DNA from: Gammaproteobacteria bacterium
Lineage (GTDB): Bacteria > Pseudomonadota > Gammaproteobacteria > Eutrophobiales > Eutrophobiaceae
DNA length: 10,516 nucleotides
Reading direction: 5' to 3'
NCBI GenBank assembly: GCA_018676275.1
Contig: JABHFC010000263.1
Coordinates: 1-10,516, forward strand
Shown: positions 1-6,505 of the stretch, piece after piece
Position numbering within the stretch: the first letter of the stretch is position 1
Layout of the letters: every line of letters begins with the position of its first letter
Notes under the pieces: generated by a model
What the model was told of the DNA's origin: nothing
Databases searched by the model: none
What the model saw: the letters and a program-made list of their open reading frames with translations, nothing else
Program-made: the position numbers and the translations under genes

Positions 1-195
1 AATGCCGCCGCACATTATCAATATTCAGATAGTCATTGGCCTCCTCAATACATCTCCGGAAAATTTGCAGCAGAGGCGAAAGCAAATAAAGAAAATGCAG
101 AAGAACTTGATCTGCGCCTGAGTGCGAAGCCCCCCAATCCTGTTGATTCCCTGGCCATTGCGATTGCACGAGGTGATTTATTGTCAGATAAGTGA
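1..195 (+). CDS. C-terminal fragment of an unrecognised protein
   Basis: An open frame enters from the left edge and ends at a TGA at 193-195, giving 64 residues with no start codon in view. The sequence is hydrophilic, with an aromatic patch near the left edge (HYQYSDSHWPP), an Ala/Lys/Glu-rich helical middle and a tail ending in GDLLSDK. There is no signal peptide, membrane segment or catalytic motif in the visible part, and I do not recognise the family. Frame continuity, reasonable codon use and a stop just before a promoter-like sequence support a real gene end. It could also be a chance open stretch, but 64 codons without a stop in this AT-rich DNA make that less likely. Confidence 0.55.
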   Translation, partial: NAAAHYQYSDSHWPPQYISGKFAAEAKANKENAEELDLRLSAKPPNPVDSLAIAIARGDLLSDK

Positions 196-208
196 ACAGT
201 CATATACT
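181..208 (+). promoter_or_regulatory. Candidate sigma70 promoter for the lipoprotein hydrolase
   Basis: TTGTCA at 181-186 and TATACT at 203-208 are separated by 16 bp. Each hexamer matches the sigma70 consensus at five of six positions. The -35 element lies inside the last codons of the upstream gene. Transcription would start near 215, leaving a leader of about 35 nt before the ATG at 250. This is pattern matching by eye only. Confidence 0.4.
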
Positions 209-249
209 ATAAGTGACAACATAATTCATTACAGTGATTGAAGACACCA

Positions 250-1566
250 ATGAAAAAATACCAGGCCATGCAAGCTAACTCTCTACTGTTTCTGCTTTTA
301 ACATTATTTCTTTGTCTGAATAGCACAGGCTGTGCAATTCAATTGTCGAATAGCAAAGCAGATAAAGAAATAACTGCCACTGACAACACAGCTACTCTTC
401 CTGAGGTAAAATTATGTGTTGTTCCGGATCCTGAAATACCGTCATCTGCCTTTACTCTTTATAAATCAATATCCCAGGGAAAAAGCGGTTACTGGGTTCG
501 TTATCAATGCAAGCAGGAGTGTGCAGACTGGAGTCAATGCCTTATACCAGCCTATTCGAATGACGGCGGAGCATTACTTTCCAACGGTCGTAATCCAGAT
601 AAGCCAAAACAGGCATTAGCATTTGTTGTAGACGGTATGGCAGGGCACCTGGCAATTAGTGACGGTGATGAGAAGACGGTCTTCATACACACCGGTGCAG
701 GTGGAACACGCTATTACGCGAGACCAGCAGAATCACTTGAGCAGATGTCCTCCGCCCATACAGTAATGATCCGTTGGGAAAAAGGTTATACCTCGCCTAT
801 AGTTCAATCACCTTTCAGCAGTCCGATCACATGGGGCTGGTATTCACGTACTTCAGAACAGCCTACCGACATAAAAGAATTAAATGCACGTGTCGCCAGT
901 GTTATTGCATGGAGTCATGATAATTTGAGCAACAATGCAATGTTCGGGACTCTCGGTTGTAGCATGGGCACGAATGCGACTTTTGGTCCCGTACTTTGGC
1001 ATGGTCTTGATCCGATAATCGACTATCAATTGTTCGTTGGGGGTCCAAATATGTGGGATCTAAATGCCCAGTGTGGCAGAAGACAATACGATAAAGGTTA
1101 TTGTGATTATGATGGTATTACTTCTTGTCGTGATAATAGTGAATGCCTGAGCGTGGATAAAAACAGTCAGTGTGTCACACCCGGAAAATACACAACAATA
1201 GATAAATTATTTGAACAATTACCCAATCATATTCATGCAACCGATGCCTGTGATATCAGGGCCAGCGATGAATCTACTCCCGCGTATCCACCGTTTGACC
1301 AAAGCAGCATGGCCTACGCCAGGGGCGCTGACTGGGAAATCGATCATAAGATGGATTTCCTGGTAAATCTTGGTGCGAAGCAAGGGGCGACCCGAACAGA
1401 AGGTCTGGGTGGTGATGAGTATTGGGCCTTAGGTCATTTCCCTTATATATATAACAAGATTAAACCAGATTCGAATAAGACATGGCATGCCTACCCGAAC
1501 ACTCACCACTGTGATGGCATGTTTGATAGTTCTCTTGATGTCATTAAGGAACGAATGGGACTTTAA
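250..1566 (+). CDS. Putative outer-membrane lipoprotein, alpha/beta-hydrolase-like with cysteine-rich insert
   Basis: The protein has 438 residues. The N-terminus is a lipoprotein signal: MKK, a hydrophobic stretch rich in Leu/Phe, then a lipobox LNSTGC with the lipidated Cys at residue 28. The next residue is Ala rather than Asp, so outer-membrane sorting is expected. An alpha/beta-hydrolase fold is suggested by HTGAGG at about 147-152 (oxyanion-loop-like) and by the nucleophile elbow GCSMG with Ser238. A C-terminal HHCDG (His419/His420) may give the catalytic His; the catalytic acid is not clear. Between about 275 and 334 there are six cysteines (275, 285, 293, 299, 308, 334) in a Gly/Asp/Asn-rich stretch, which looks like a disulfide-bonded insertion suited to the cell exterior. 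An in-frame TTG at 238 would add four residues; I prefer the ATG at 250 because it gives a cleaner signal peptide and GAAG lies 6 nt upstream. Substrate unknown. It converges on the methyltransferase with a 38-bp gap. Confidence 0.8.
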   Translation: MKKYQAMQANSLLFLLLTLFLCLNSTGCAIQLSNSKADKEITATDNTATLPEVKLCVVPDPEIPSSAFTLYKSISQGKSGYWVRYQCKQECADWSQCLIPAYSNDGGALLSNGRNPDKPKQALAFVVDGMAGHLAISDGDEKTVFIHTGAGGTRYYARPAESLEQMSSAHTVMIRWEKGYTSPIVQSPFSSPITWGWYSRTSEQPTDIKELNARVASVIAWSHDNLSNNAMFGTLGCSMGTNATFGPVLWHGLDPIIDYQLFVGGPNMWDLNAQCGRRQYDKGYCDYDGITSCRDNSECLSVDKNSQCVTPGKYTTIDKLFEQLPNHIHATDACDIRASDESTPAYPPFDQSSMAYARGADWEIDHKMDFLVNLGAKQGATRTEGLGGDEYWALGHFPYIYNKIKPDSNKTWHAYPNTHHCDGMFDSSLDVIKERMGL

Positions 1567-1604
1567 AATAACCCGAATTTTGTCCGTGCATCTGGTTCAT
1601 GAGC

Positions 1605-2366
1605 TTAGTTAGCACCGGGCTTCATGACTACAAACCAGTCCCAGGGGTAGGGTGCGCCCATGGAATCAGGAGGGTGACTAAATTCAGTGGCCCAGGAATA
1701 CTCAACCTTGCTTATGCTACAGAGCTGAAACCCAAGTTCTCTTGTCAAAATCTCCAGTTCTTCTTTCAGATAGTGTTTCGTATTTGTACCGCCTTTTTTT
1801 ACGATACCATCGCGAATGGAAGCGGCTGTAAAACCAAGTTCATAGGAAGCCTCGGCAGCGGCTTGCCTGTAGCTACTGCATTCTTCAAGATTCCACTGCA
1901 CCAGGCGGTGAACAGTCAGTAATACAGACTCCAAAGAGGGAATTAACAGCAATAATCGGCCATTTGCCGCAATTAGGCCGCTAACATTCTCAAACAGTCG
2001 CCTTCTTCTGCTATAGTCGGGCATAATCGCAACATTCAGACAGACGCCTACATCAACCTGTTCTAGCTCTGGAATCTTCCTGCACAGGTCTAATTGCAGG
2101 AGTTTCACGTTACGCAGGTGTTTATTACGTTTTTCAGCAATTTTCAGGCAGCCTTCAGACAAATCAATCGCCAGCACCGACTGGAACTGCCTAGCCAATG
2201 TAGGAAGAAGACTTCCTGTTCCACAACCAATATCTGCAACGCTCCGGTTTTTAGAGGCCAGCTTCGACAATGCTGTCAAAATTGTGCCATTCATGTCATT
2301 TGCTACTGGCTGGAATACATCTGTTTCAAACGTAGCAGCAAGTTTGTTCCAGTACTCGAGTTTCAT
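1605..2366 (-). CDS. Class I SAM-dependent methyltransferase
   Basis: This 253-residue protein has the class I methyltransferase core. Motif I is VADIGCGTGSLLP (about 43-55), the Gly-rich loop that binds the amino-acid part of S-adenosylmethionine. AIDLS follows with Asp68 at the end of strand 2, placed to bind the ribose hydroxyls. QLDLC with Asp93 fits the adenine-contacting position. GRLLLLIP (about 136-143) fits strand 5. The C-terminal part (160-253) is specific and ends in an aromatic stretch, PYPWDWFVVMKPG. The substrate cannot be read from the sequence; UbiE-type and small-molecule methyltransferases share this core. There is no signal peptide, so it is cytoplasmic. It stands alone on its strand and no strong Shine-Dalgarno precedes the ATG (the nearest purine run, AAAGG, lies about 14 nt away), so translation may be modest. 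Confidence 0.88.
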   Translation of the reverse strand: MKLEYWNKLAATFETDVFQPVANDMNGTILTALSKLASKNRSVADIGCGTGSLLPTLARQFQSVLAIDLSEGCLKIAEKRNKHLRNVKLLQLDLCRKIPELEQVDVGVCLNVAIMPDYSRRRRLFENVSGLIAANGRLLLLIPSLESVLLTVHRLVQWNLEECSSYRQAAAEASYELGFTAASIRDGIVKKGGTNTKHYLKEELEILTRELGFQLCSISKVEYSWATEFSHPPDSMGAPYPWDWFVVMKPGAN

Positions 2367-2748
2367 ATATCAACTAAATACCTTTGGTTTCGATTAAGTA
2401 TTGAGGCTCTGAAGAGTGTAACTGATGAAGCGAGTAGAATAATCACTTCAAGGGGGGATTGGGGTAATTCCTGGAAGCAATTCTTTTGCATATAGAATAT
2501 ATACAGGCCAATATACTATTTAACATAATATACATTATGCGCATACATATAGACATTATGTGGGTTTAAAGGTATGCAATATAGGGCTTTAGCGATATAT
2601 TACGCCATCCTCTATTCGAGTGTATTTGCAATTTAAAACATCTATATTCTTAATTAAGTAAATTCTATATCTCTATGTATTAAAAAGTATTTATCCTATA
2701 TATAAATTAACTTCAGATAAGTCTGAAAATAATAAAAAACTCGAAATT
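2367..2748. promoter_or_regulatory. AT-rich divergent intergenic region with symmetric motifs
   Basis: This 382-bp gap separates the divergent methyltransferase and M20 genes and should hold both promoters. It is very AT-rich from about 2490 onward, with many TATA-like hexamers, so no single promoter stands out. CATAAT at 2524-2529 is followed by two direct copies of ACATTATG at 2532-2539 and 2553-2560, 21 bp apart (two helical turns). A 10-bp palindrome TATGCGCATA lies at 2536-2545. A G-rich patch (G6 then G4) lies at about 2451-2466. I see no gene and no convincing RNA in it. Confidence 0.5.
2712..2727. repeat. Perfect 6-bp inverted repeat just upstream of the M20 gene
   Basis: TTCAGA and TCTGAA flank a 4-nt spacer TAAG. 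The right arm ends 21 nt before the ATG at 2749. It could be an operator or a small leader hairpin. It is too weak and lacks an immediate U-tract, so it does not look like a terminator. Confidence 0.4.
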
Positions 2749-4059
2749 ATGAAATATATAATCCAAATTCTGTTCATATTAACCATCTCAGCTCAACTGC
2801 ATGCGGAATCAGAAATTAAAACAGCTGCACAGGCTGATTTTAAATACCTGGAATCACTCTACTACCACCTGCACAGGAATCCTGAGCTGTCATTTCATGA
2901 GAAAAAATCTGCAAAACGGATGGCAAAAGAACTTCGGAAAGCTGGTTTCAAGGTGACAGAAAATGTCGGTGGCTACGGTTTGGTAGGAGTTATAAAAAAT
3001 GGTCCCGGCCCAGTTTTGATGATTAGAGCGGACATGGATGGCTTGCCTGTTGAAGAGAAAACCGGTCTGGAATACGCAAGTAAGACCCAGGTAGTCGACG
3101 ATCTGGGAAAAACAGTCAATACCATGCATGCCTGTGGACATGATATCCATATGGCAGTTTTTGTCGGTACAGCTCGCAGACTGGCAGAAATGAAGGATAA
3201 ATGGAGCGGAACCCTAGTCATGATTGGGCAACCGGCTGAAGAACGTGGTGCCGGTGCCAGAGCAATGCTAAATGATGGCCTTTATACCCGTTTTCCACGC
3301 CCAGACTACGCTATGGGCCTGCATGTTAATGCGGCACTGCCATCGGGACAAATTGGCTATGTTGAAGGTTTTGAACTTGCAAATGTGGATTCAGTGGACA
3401 TTACAATACCCGGTATCGGCGGTCATGGCGCTTATCCCCACACGACTAAAGACCCTATAGTACTTGCTGCACAGATAATAAATGCCTTACAAACTCTGGT
3501 TTCCCGCGAAATCCCACCTATTGAAGCCGGTGTGGTGACCGTGGGCTCGATTCATGGTGGCACCAAGCACAATATCATCCCTGATCAGGTCGATTTACAG
3601 CTAACGGTGCGTTCCTATTCTGACGAAACAAGAGATACCCTACTCGCTGGTATCAAACGTATTGCCCACGCTCAGGCTCTGGTTATGGGTTTCCCGGAAG
3701 ATAAATTACCGCTAGTAAAGGTTCGTGATGAATACACGCCGGCTCTGTACAACGATCCGCCTTTGACCAGACGTGTTACAGCGGTGTTAAGGAAGCAATT
3801 GGGTGGTGAACGGATTGTCGAGGTTAAACCGGTAATGGGCGGCGAGGATTTTTCTCAATACGGGCGTGTTGAGCCAAAAGTACCCAGCTTTTTCTTCTGG
3901 CTGGGAGCTATTGATCCTGTCGTAATCAAGCGTAGTGAGGAAACAGGCAAAGGTTTGCCTTCACTGCATTCCGCTTATTTTGCACCTCTTCCGAAGCCGA
4001 CTATTCTTACCGGTGTTGAGGCAATGACTGCTGCTGCGCTGGACTTACTAAATAAGTAA
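2749..4059 (+). CDS. Exported M20D-family amidohydrolase/metallopeptidase
   Basis: A 436-residue protein with a Sec signal peptide (MKYIIQILFILTISAQLHA, cleavage likely after Ala19), so it should act in the periplasm. The mature part is a full-length M20D hydrolase, the family of hippurate hydrolase, IAA-amino-acid hydrolases and N-acyl amino acid deacylases, which cleave an amide bond with two metal ions. Visible motifs in order are RADMDGLPVEE (93-103), MHACGHDIHM with Cys129 and His131, GQPAEE with Glu164/Glu165, LHV with His192, GGHGAYPH in the lid/dimerisation domain with His226, GGEDFS (364-369), and LPSLHS with the last metal ligand His407. All expected metal ligands are present, so it is probably active. 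Most M20D enzymes are cytoplasmic; the export signal suggests scavenging of acylated or conjugated amino acids. The exact substrate is unknown. The ATG lacks a clear Shine-Dalgarno. Confidence 0.93.
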   Translation: MKYIIQILFILTISAQLHAESEIKTAAQADFKYLESLYYHLHRNPELSFHEKKSAKRMAKELRKAGFKVTENVGGYGLVGVIKNGPGPVLMIRADMDGLPVEEKTGLEYASKTQVVDDLGKTVNTMHACGHDIHMAVFVGTARRLAEMKDKWSGTLVMIGQPAEERGAGARAMLNDGLYTRFPRPDYAMGLHVNAALPSGQIGYVEGFELANVDSVDITIPGIGGHGAYPHTTKDPIVLAAQIINALQTLVSREIPPIEAGVVTVGSIHGGTKHNIIPDQVDLQLTVRSYSDETRDTLLAGIKRIAHAQALVMGFPEDKLPLVKVRDEYTPALYNDPPLTRRVTAVLRKQLGGERIVEVKPVMGGEDFSQYGRVEPKVPSFFFWLGAIDPVVIKRSEETGKGLPSLHSAYFAPLPKPTILTGVEAMTAAALDLLNK

Positions 4060-5007
4060 TTAGCCCGATAATTGTTGTTTTATGTAGCTGGCAGCATCAA
4101 GTAGGGCTGTTTTAGCCATGTCTACGGCACCGGGCATGGCGATAAAACCATGCACCATGCCTTCGTAGCAATGATATTTCACCTCTACCCCACTTTCTGT
4201 GAGCTTTGCTGCGTAAGCTTCTCCCTCATCCTTCAGAGGGTCGAAGGCGGCTGTCATTATGAAAGCTGGCGGCAGCTCAGCATGGCTTTCAGCCATTAGT
4301 GGTGAAGCGCGTTTATCATACATATCCTCACCATTTCGTAAATATCCACTGATAAACCATGCGATTGAGGTTCGGGTAAGCCTATAGCCGTCGCCACATA
4401 TAGCGTGAGACGGGAAACGCATTAACATATCTGTAGCCGGATAAATAAGAAGCTGACAGCGGAAGTGTGGTCCACCCTGCTCTCTTGCCAGTAAAGTCAC
4501 CACGGCAGAAAGGTTACCTCCGGCACTATCACCGCCGATGGCAATCCTGTTTCCATCTATTTTGAACTCATCTGAATGGCTCGAAATCCAATTAGCTGAC
4601 TCAAACGCATCTTCTACTGCAGCAGGAAATTTGTGTTCTGGTCCCATTCTATAATCGACAGAAATCACAACACATTCAGAATGACTGGCCAGCCAGCGGC
4701 AAACATGATCATGAGAATCCAGATCACCAATACACCAGCCACCACCGTGAAAGTATATAAGTGCTGGCATTAACTGGTCATGGGTGTCTTCAGGTCGGTA
4801 AGTTCGAATGGGTATATCAGCAAGTGATGTGCTGATAAGCTGGTCAGAAACATCCAGATTGTCCGGAGTCTCGCCAGCCAGTTTCTTCGCAGTCGATACA
4901 TAGAAATCCCGGGCATCTACATATGAAAAAGAATGTATAGGCGGTATTCCGGCGTCGTCAGCCGCCTGCAGTAATGCTGCTAACTGAGGGTCTAGTTCAT
5001 TTGTCAT
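4060..5007 (-). CDS. Hormone-sensitive-lipase family (family IV) esterase
   Basis: A 315-residue alpha/beta-hydrolase of the usual length for bacterial HSL/family IV carboxylesterases, which hydrolyse short-to-medium acyl esters. The family signature HGGG, which forms the oxyanion hole, is at 87-90 in YFHGGGWCIGD. The nucleophile elbow is GDSAGGN with Ser161. The catalytic acid is Asp256 in FDPLKDEG, and the catalytic His is His286 in MVHGF. VDYRMGPEHKFPAAVED (118-134) is also typical of the family. With the triad intact, activity is expected. There is no signal peptide, so it is probably cytoplasmic. Its stop codon directly abuts the stop of the M20 gene on the other strand with no gap. It is divergent from the small Arg-rich gene, 126 bp away. 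No strong ribosome binding site is seen before the ATG. Confidence 0.94.
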   Translation of the reverse strand: MTNELDPQLAALLQAADDAGIPPIHSFSYVDARDFYVSTAKKLAGETPDNLDVSDQLISTSLADIPIRTYRPEDTHDQLMPALIYFHGGGWCIGDLDSHDHVCRWLASHSECVVISVDYRMGPEHKFPAAVEDAFESANWISSHSDEFKIDGNRIAIGGDSAGGNLSAVVTLLAREQGGPHFRCQLLIYPATDMLMRFPSHAICGDGYRLTRTSIAWFISGYLRNGEDMYDKRASPLMAESHAELPPAFIMTAAFDPLKDEGEAYAAKLTESGVEVKYHCYEGMVHGFIAMPGAVDMAKTALLDAASYIKQQLSG

Positions 5008-5032
5008 ATTTCAGTATGCACTCGTCAATATC

Positions 5033-5060
5033 TTGCAAATTTTATCTGTAGGTTTATTAT
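5033..5060 (+). promoter_or_regulatory. Possible promoter for the Arg-rich small gene
   Basis: TTGCAA at 5033-5038 and TATTAT at 5055-5060 are 16 bp apart. The -10 element matches the consensus at five of six positions and the -35 at four. Transcription would begin near 5067, leaving a leader of about 67 nt. The AT-rich context makes chance matches common. Confidence 0.28.
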
Positions 5061-5121
5061 TTCTGTACTGCTCGATTGATAAGAGATAAATCTAAAATCA
5101 GCCTGATAATAATATCTTTAT

Positions 5122-5126
5122 AGGGG
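5122..5126 (+). promoter_or_regulatory. Shine-Dalgarno of the Arg-rich small gene
   Basis: AGGGG lies 7 nt before the ATG at 5134. It is one of the better ribosome binding sites in the window and the main reason to accept the short gene as real. Confidence 0.6.
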
Positions 5127-5133
5127 TAATAAT

Positions 5134-5289
5134 ATGAATAACCAACAACGTCGCAACGACAATGATAGGCGCTCAAGCCAGGAAAGACGAGGCAAAGAAA
5201 ACAGTATGATCGAGGCCTTCGCAAAAGAGTGTGAAACTGACAGACGTAATAGTGACAGCAGGCGACAAGTGAGCGAGCGCAGACACTAA
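5134..5289 (+). CDS. Small arginine-rich hydrophilic protein (51 aa)
   Basis: A 51-codon frame from ATG at 5134 to TAA at 5287-5289, with AGGGG spaced 7 nt before the start. The product is extremely polar, with many Arg plus Asn, Asp, Ser, Glu and Gln, and only a short apolar stretch in the middle (MIEAFA, 25-30). RR doublets recur: QRRND, DRRSS, ERRGK, DRRNS, SRRQV, ERRH. This gives two related halves around the central segment, DRRSSQERRG near 11-20 and DRRNSDSRRQVSERRH at 36-51. It has one Cys (33). Such repeats are typical of disordered, nucleic-acid- or acidic-partner-binding segments. I do not recognise a named family, and DNA, RNA or membrane binding is only a guess. It ends 40 bp before the secreted six-Cys gene and may share its transcript. 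Confidence 0.65.
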   Translation: MNNQQRRNDNDRRSSQERRGKENSMIEAFAKECETDRRNSDSRRQVSERRH

Positions 5290-5329
5290 TTGGTATTTAA
5301 TAATTTGATTTCTATCTAGAGAAATCTGA

Positions 5330-5716
5330 ATGAAACTCTTTATGTCAGTTTGCATGACTTTTTTCATCATGCTCTTTTTTACTTCCAGTGCCTTGGCCGA
5401 AAGATGTGCGACGCCAGAAGAAGTCATAGAAAGAAAAATCTCTCCTGATTTTGAATGGAGCGTCAGTGAAGGTGTGACATTGGAAGGTATATTGTCGGTG
5501 AGACGATTATATGCAGTGACAATTGAGAATTATGGTGAGTTTGTAGCCTGCAAGTATGAAGCAAATCAACAATATATCAGGCTCGATGGTGCTCCAAAAA
5601 ATACCAAATGCCCAATACAGGTTATTTCTGATAACTGGTTTGTCAGTGAACTGGGGCAAACTGTATGTGAAGAATCCGATATAACCTTATGTCGTTTTGG
5701 CCCCTCCTGTACATAA
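5330..5716 (+). CDS. Secreted six-cysteine protein, possibly DUF3757-like
   Basis: A 128-residue protein with a Sec signal peptide: MKLF, a hydrophobic core of Phe/Met/Leu, then SSALA with cleavage likely after Ala23. The mature chain of about 105 residues has six cysteines (26, 74, 94, 113, 121, 127), an even number that fits three disulfides formed in the periplasm. A segment runs GEFVACKYEA (69-78), then a central Cys94, DNWFV (101-105), and CRFGP near the end. This order of a C-x-Y strand, a Trp and a terminal C-x-F resembles, from memory, small secreted proteins of the DUF3757 type; that link is weak. No catalytic motif is visible. The Shine-Dalgarno is poor (AGAGAAA). It may be cotranscribed with the Arg-rich gene 40 bp upstream. 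Function unknown. Confidence 0.75.
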   Translation: MKLFMSVCMTFFIMLFFTSSALAERCATPEEVIERKISPDFEWSVSEGVTLEGILSVRRLYAVTIENYGEFVACKYEANQQYIRLDGAPKNTKCPIQVISDNWFVSELGQTVCEESDITLCRFGPSCT

Positions 5717-5726
5717 GAAGGGATTT

Positions 5727-6284
5727 TCAACGCTGTTGTTCCGCTGCTTCTTTGACGTGCATGTATCCCGATTCTGCAAGCGCCTGCCCTGCTTGTTCGT
5801 GAGACTCCTCTGAACTTTTTATACCGTAGCCTTCCAGTAGACGATTATAAAGATTAAACATTCCACAAATCATGATGGCAAAATGAAATGCGTTTTCATC
5901 CCAGCCTGCATCAAAAATAGCGTCAGCGTCTGCTTGTGTCATCAGCGACGGGCTTAGCGTCAGCTTTTTTACAAATTTCAGGATCGATTTAATATTTTCT
6001 TTGACTGGAGCCGTGTCAATATTTTTAAGCAAGTCTTTAAATAAGTTCTTGTCAACACCCAGTGCTTCCGCTGCTGCCTGATGTGTGCGGGCGCAGTAAG
6101 TACAGGAATTCAAGTCACATACATAGGTGGCAATAAGTTCACGCTCAGCTAAAGTAAATTGCGAATCTTCAGAACGCATCACATATTCTGTCATCATGCT
6201 GACAGGGTCGGCGATATCAGGATAAGGCTTAAGTATTGTAGCTATTGAACCTTCGTTTTCAGGAAAACGTGAAACGAAACCCAT
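5727..6284 (-). CDS. AhpD/carboxymuconolactone-decarboxylase-like alkylhydroperoxidase
   Basis: This 185-residue all-helical protein belongs to the CMD/AhpD superfamily, peroxidase-related group. The AhpD active-site pattern E-x11-C-x2-C-x3-H is complete: Glu49, Cys61, Cys64 (SCTYCARTHQ) and His68. In AhpD these residues form a redox dithiol with a proton relay that reduces peroxides or passes electrons to a peroxiredoxin. The second half carries KKLTLSP (106-112), AGWDE (126-130) and FNLYNRLLEGYG (143-154), typical of the peroxidase-related branch. An in-frame ATG at 6374 would add 30 residues, but a GAGGAG sits 6 nt before the ATG at 6284, so I take that start; the extra N-terminus is not conserved-looking. 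It is cytoplasmic and no ahpC is nearby. Its closest relative here is the truncated gene at the right edge. Confidence 0.9.
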   Translation of the reverse strand: MGFVSRFPENEGSIATILKPYPDIADPVSMMTEYVMRSEDSQFTLAERELIATYVCDLNSCTYCARTHQAAAEALGVDKNLFKDLLKNIDTAPVKENIKSILKFVKKLTLSPSLMTQADADAIFDAGWDENAFHFAIMICGMFNLYNRLLEGYGIKSSEESHEQAGQALAESGYMHVKEAAEQQR

Positions 6285-6290
6285 ACTTTT

Positions 6291-6296
6291 CTCCTC
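6291..6296 (-). promoter_or_regulatory. Strong Shine-Dalgarno fixing the AhpD-like start
   Basis: On the - strand GAGGAG lies 6 nt before the ATG at 6284. The alternative ATG at 6374 has only AAGGAT almost touching it. This decides for the 185-residue form. Confidence 0.75.
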
Positions 6297-6505
6297 ATTA
6301 GGCTGAGTTGAGTTTTTAGCATTCAAAGATAAAATTAGTGGGGCTAGTATATGGCATGTCCTGTTATTTAGCATATCCTTCGGCTAATCTTAGCTGGTGA
6401 AAATCTAAAATCAGTGAGGCGGAGAAAACTACTGATGTGGATGCGAAAACAACATACTATGCTTGTGTACAGCAAACTTTCATGAGGATGAGTGTCTAAA
6501 TCATC

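Noticed and set aside
1599..1922. 107-codon + strand frame
   Set aside because: It lies entirely over the methyltransferase on the other strand, begins without a Shine-Dalgarno and its product has no recognisable features.
2451..2466. G-rich patch as a possible G-quadruplex
   Set aside because: There are only two usable G-tracts (G6 and G4), too few for a convincing quadruplex.
2094..2495. 133-codon + strand frame running into the AT-rich gap
   Set aside because: Most of it is antisense to the conserved methyltransferase motif I region. The Cys/Phe-rich product looks like reverse translation of the real gene.
2890..3221. Two - strand frames inside the M20 gene
   Set aside because: They oppose the highly conserved metal-binding segments of the M20 enzyme and have no start signals.
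5173..5427. 84-codon - strand frame across the Arg-rich gene and the secreted-protein signal peptide
   Set aside because: Both overlapped + strand genes have better evidence: a Shine-Dalgarno and a signal peptide respectively.
6285..6374. 30-residue N-terminal extension of the AhpD-like protein
   Set aside because: GAGGAG stands 6 nt before the internal ATG at 6284, and the extension has no proper ribosome binding site.
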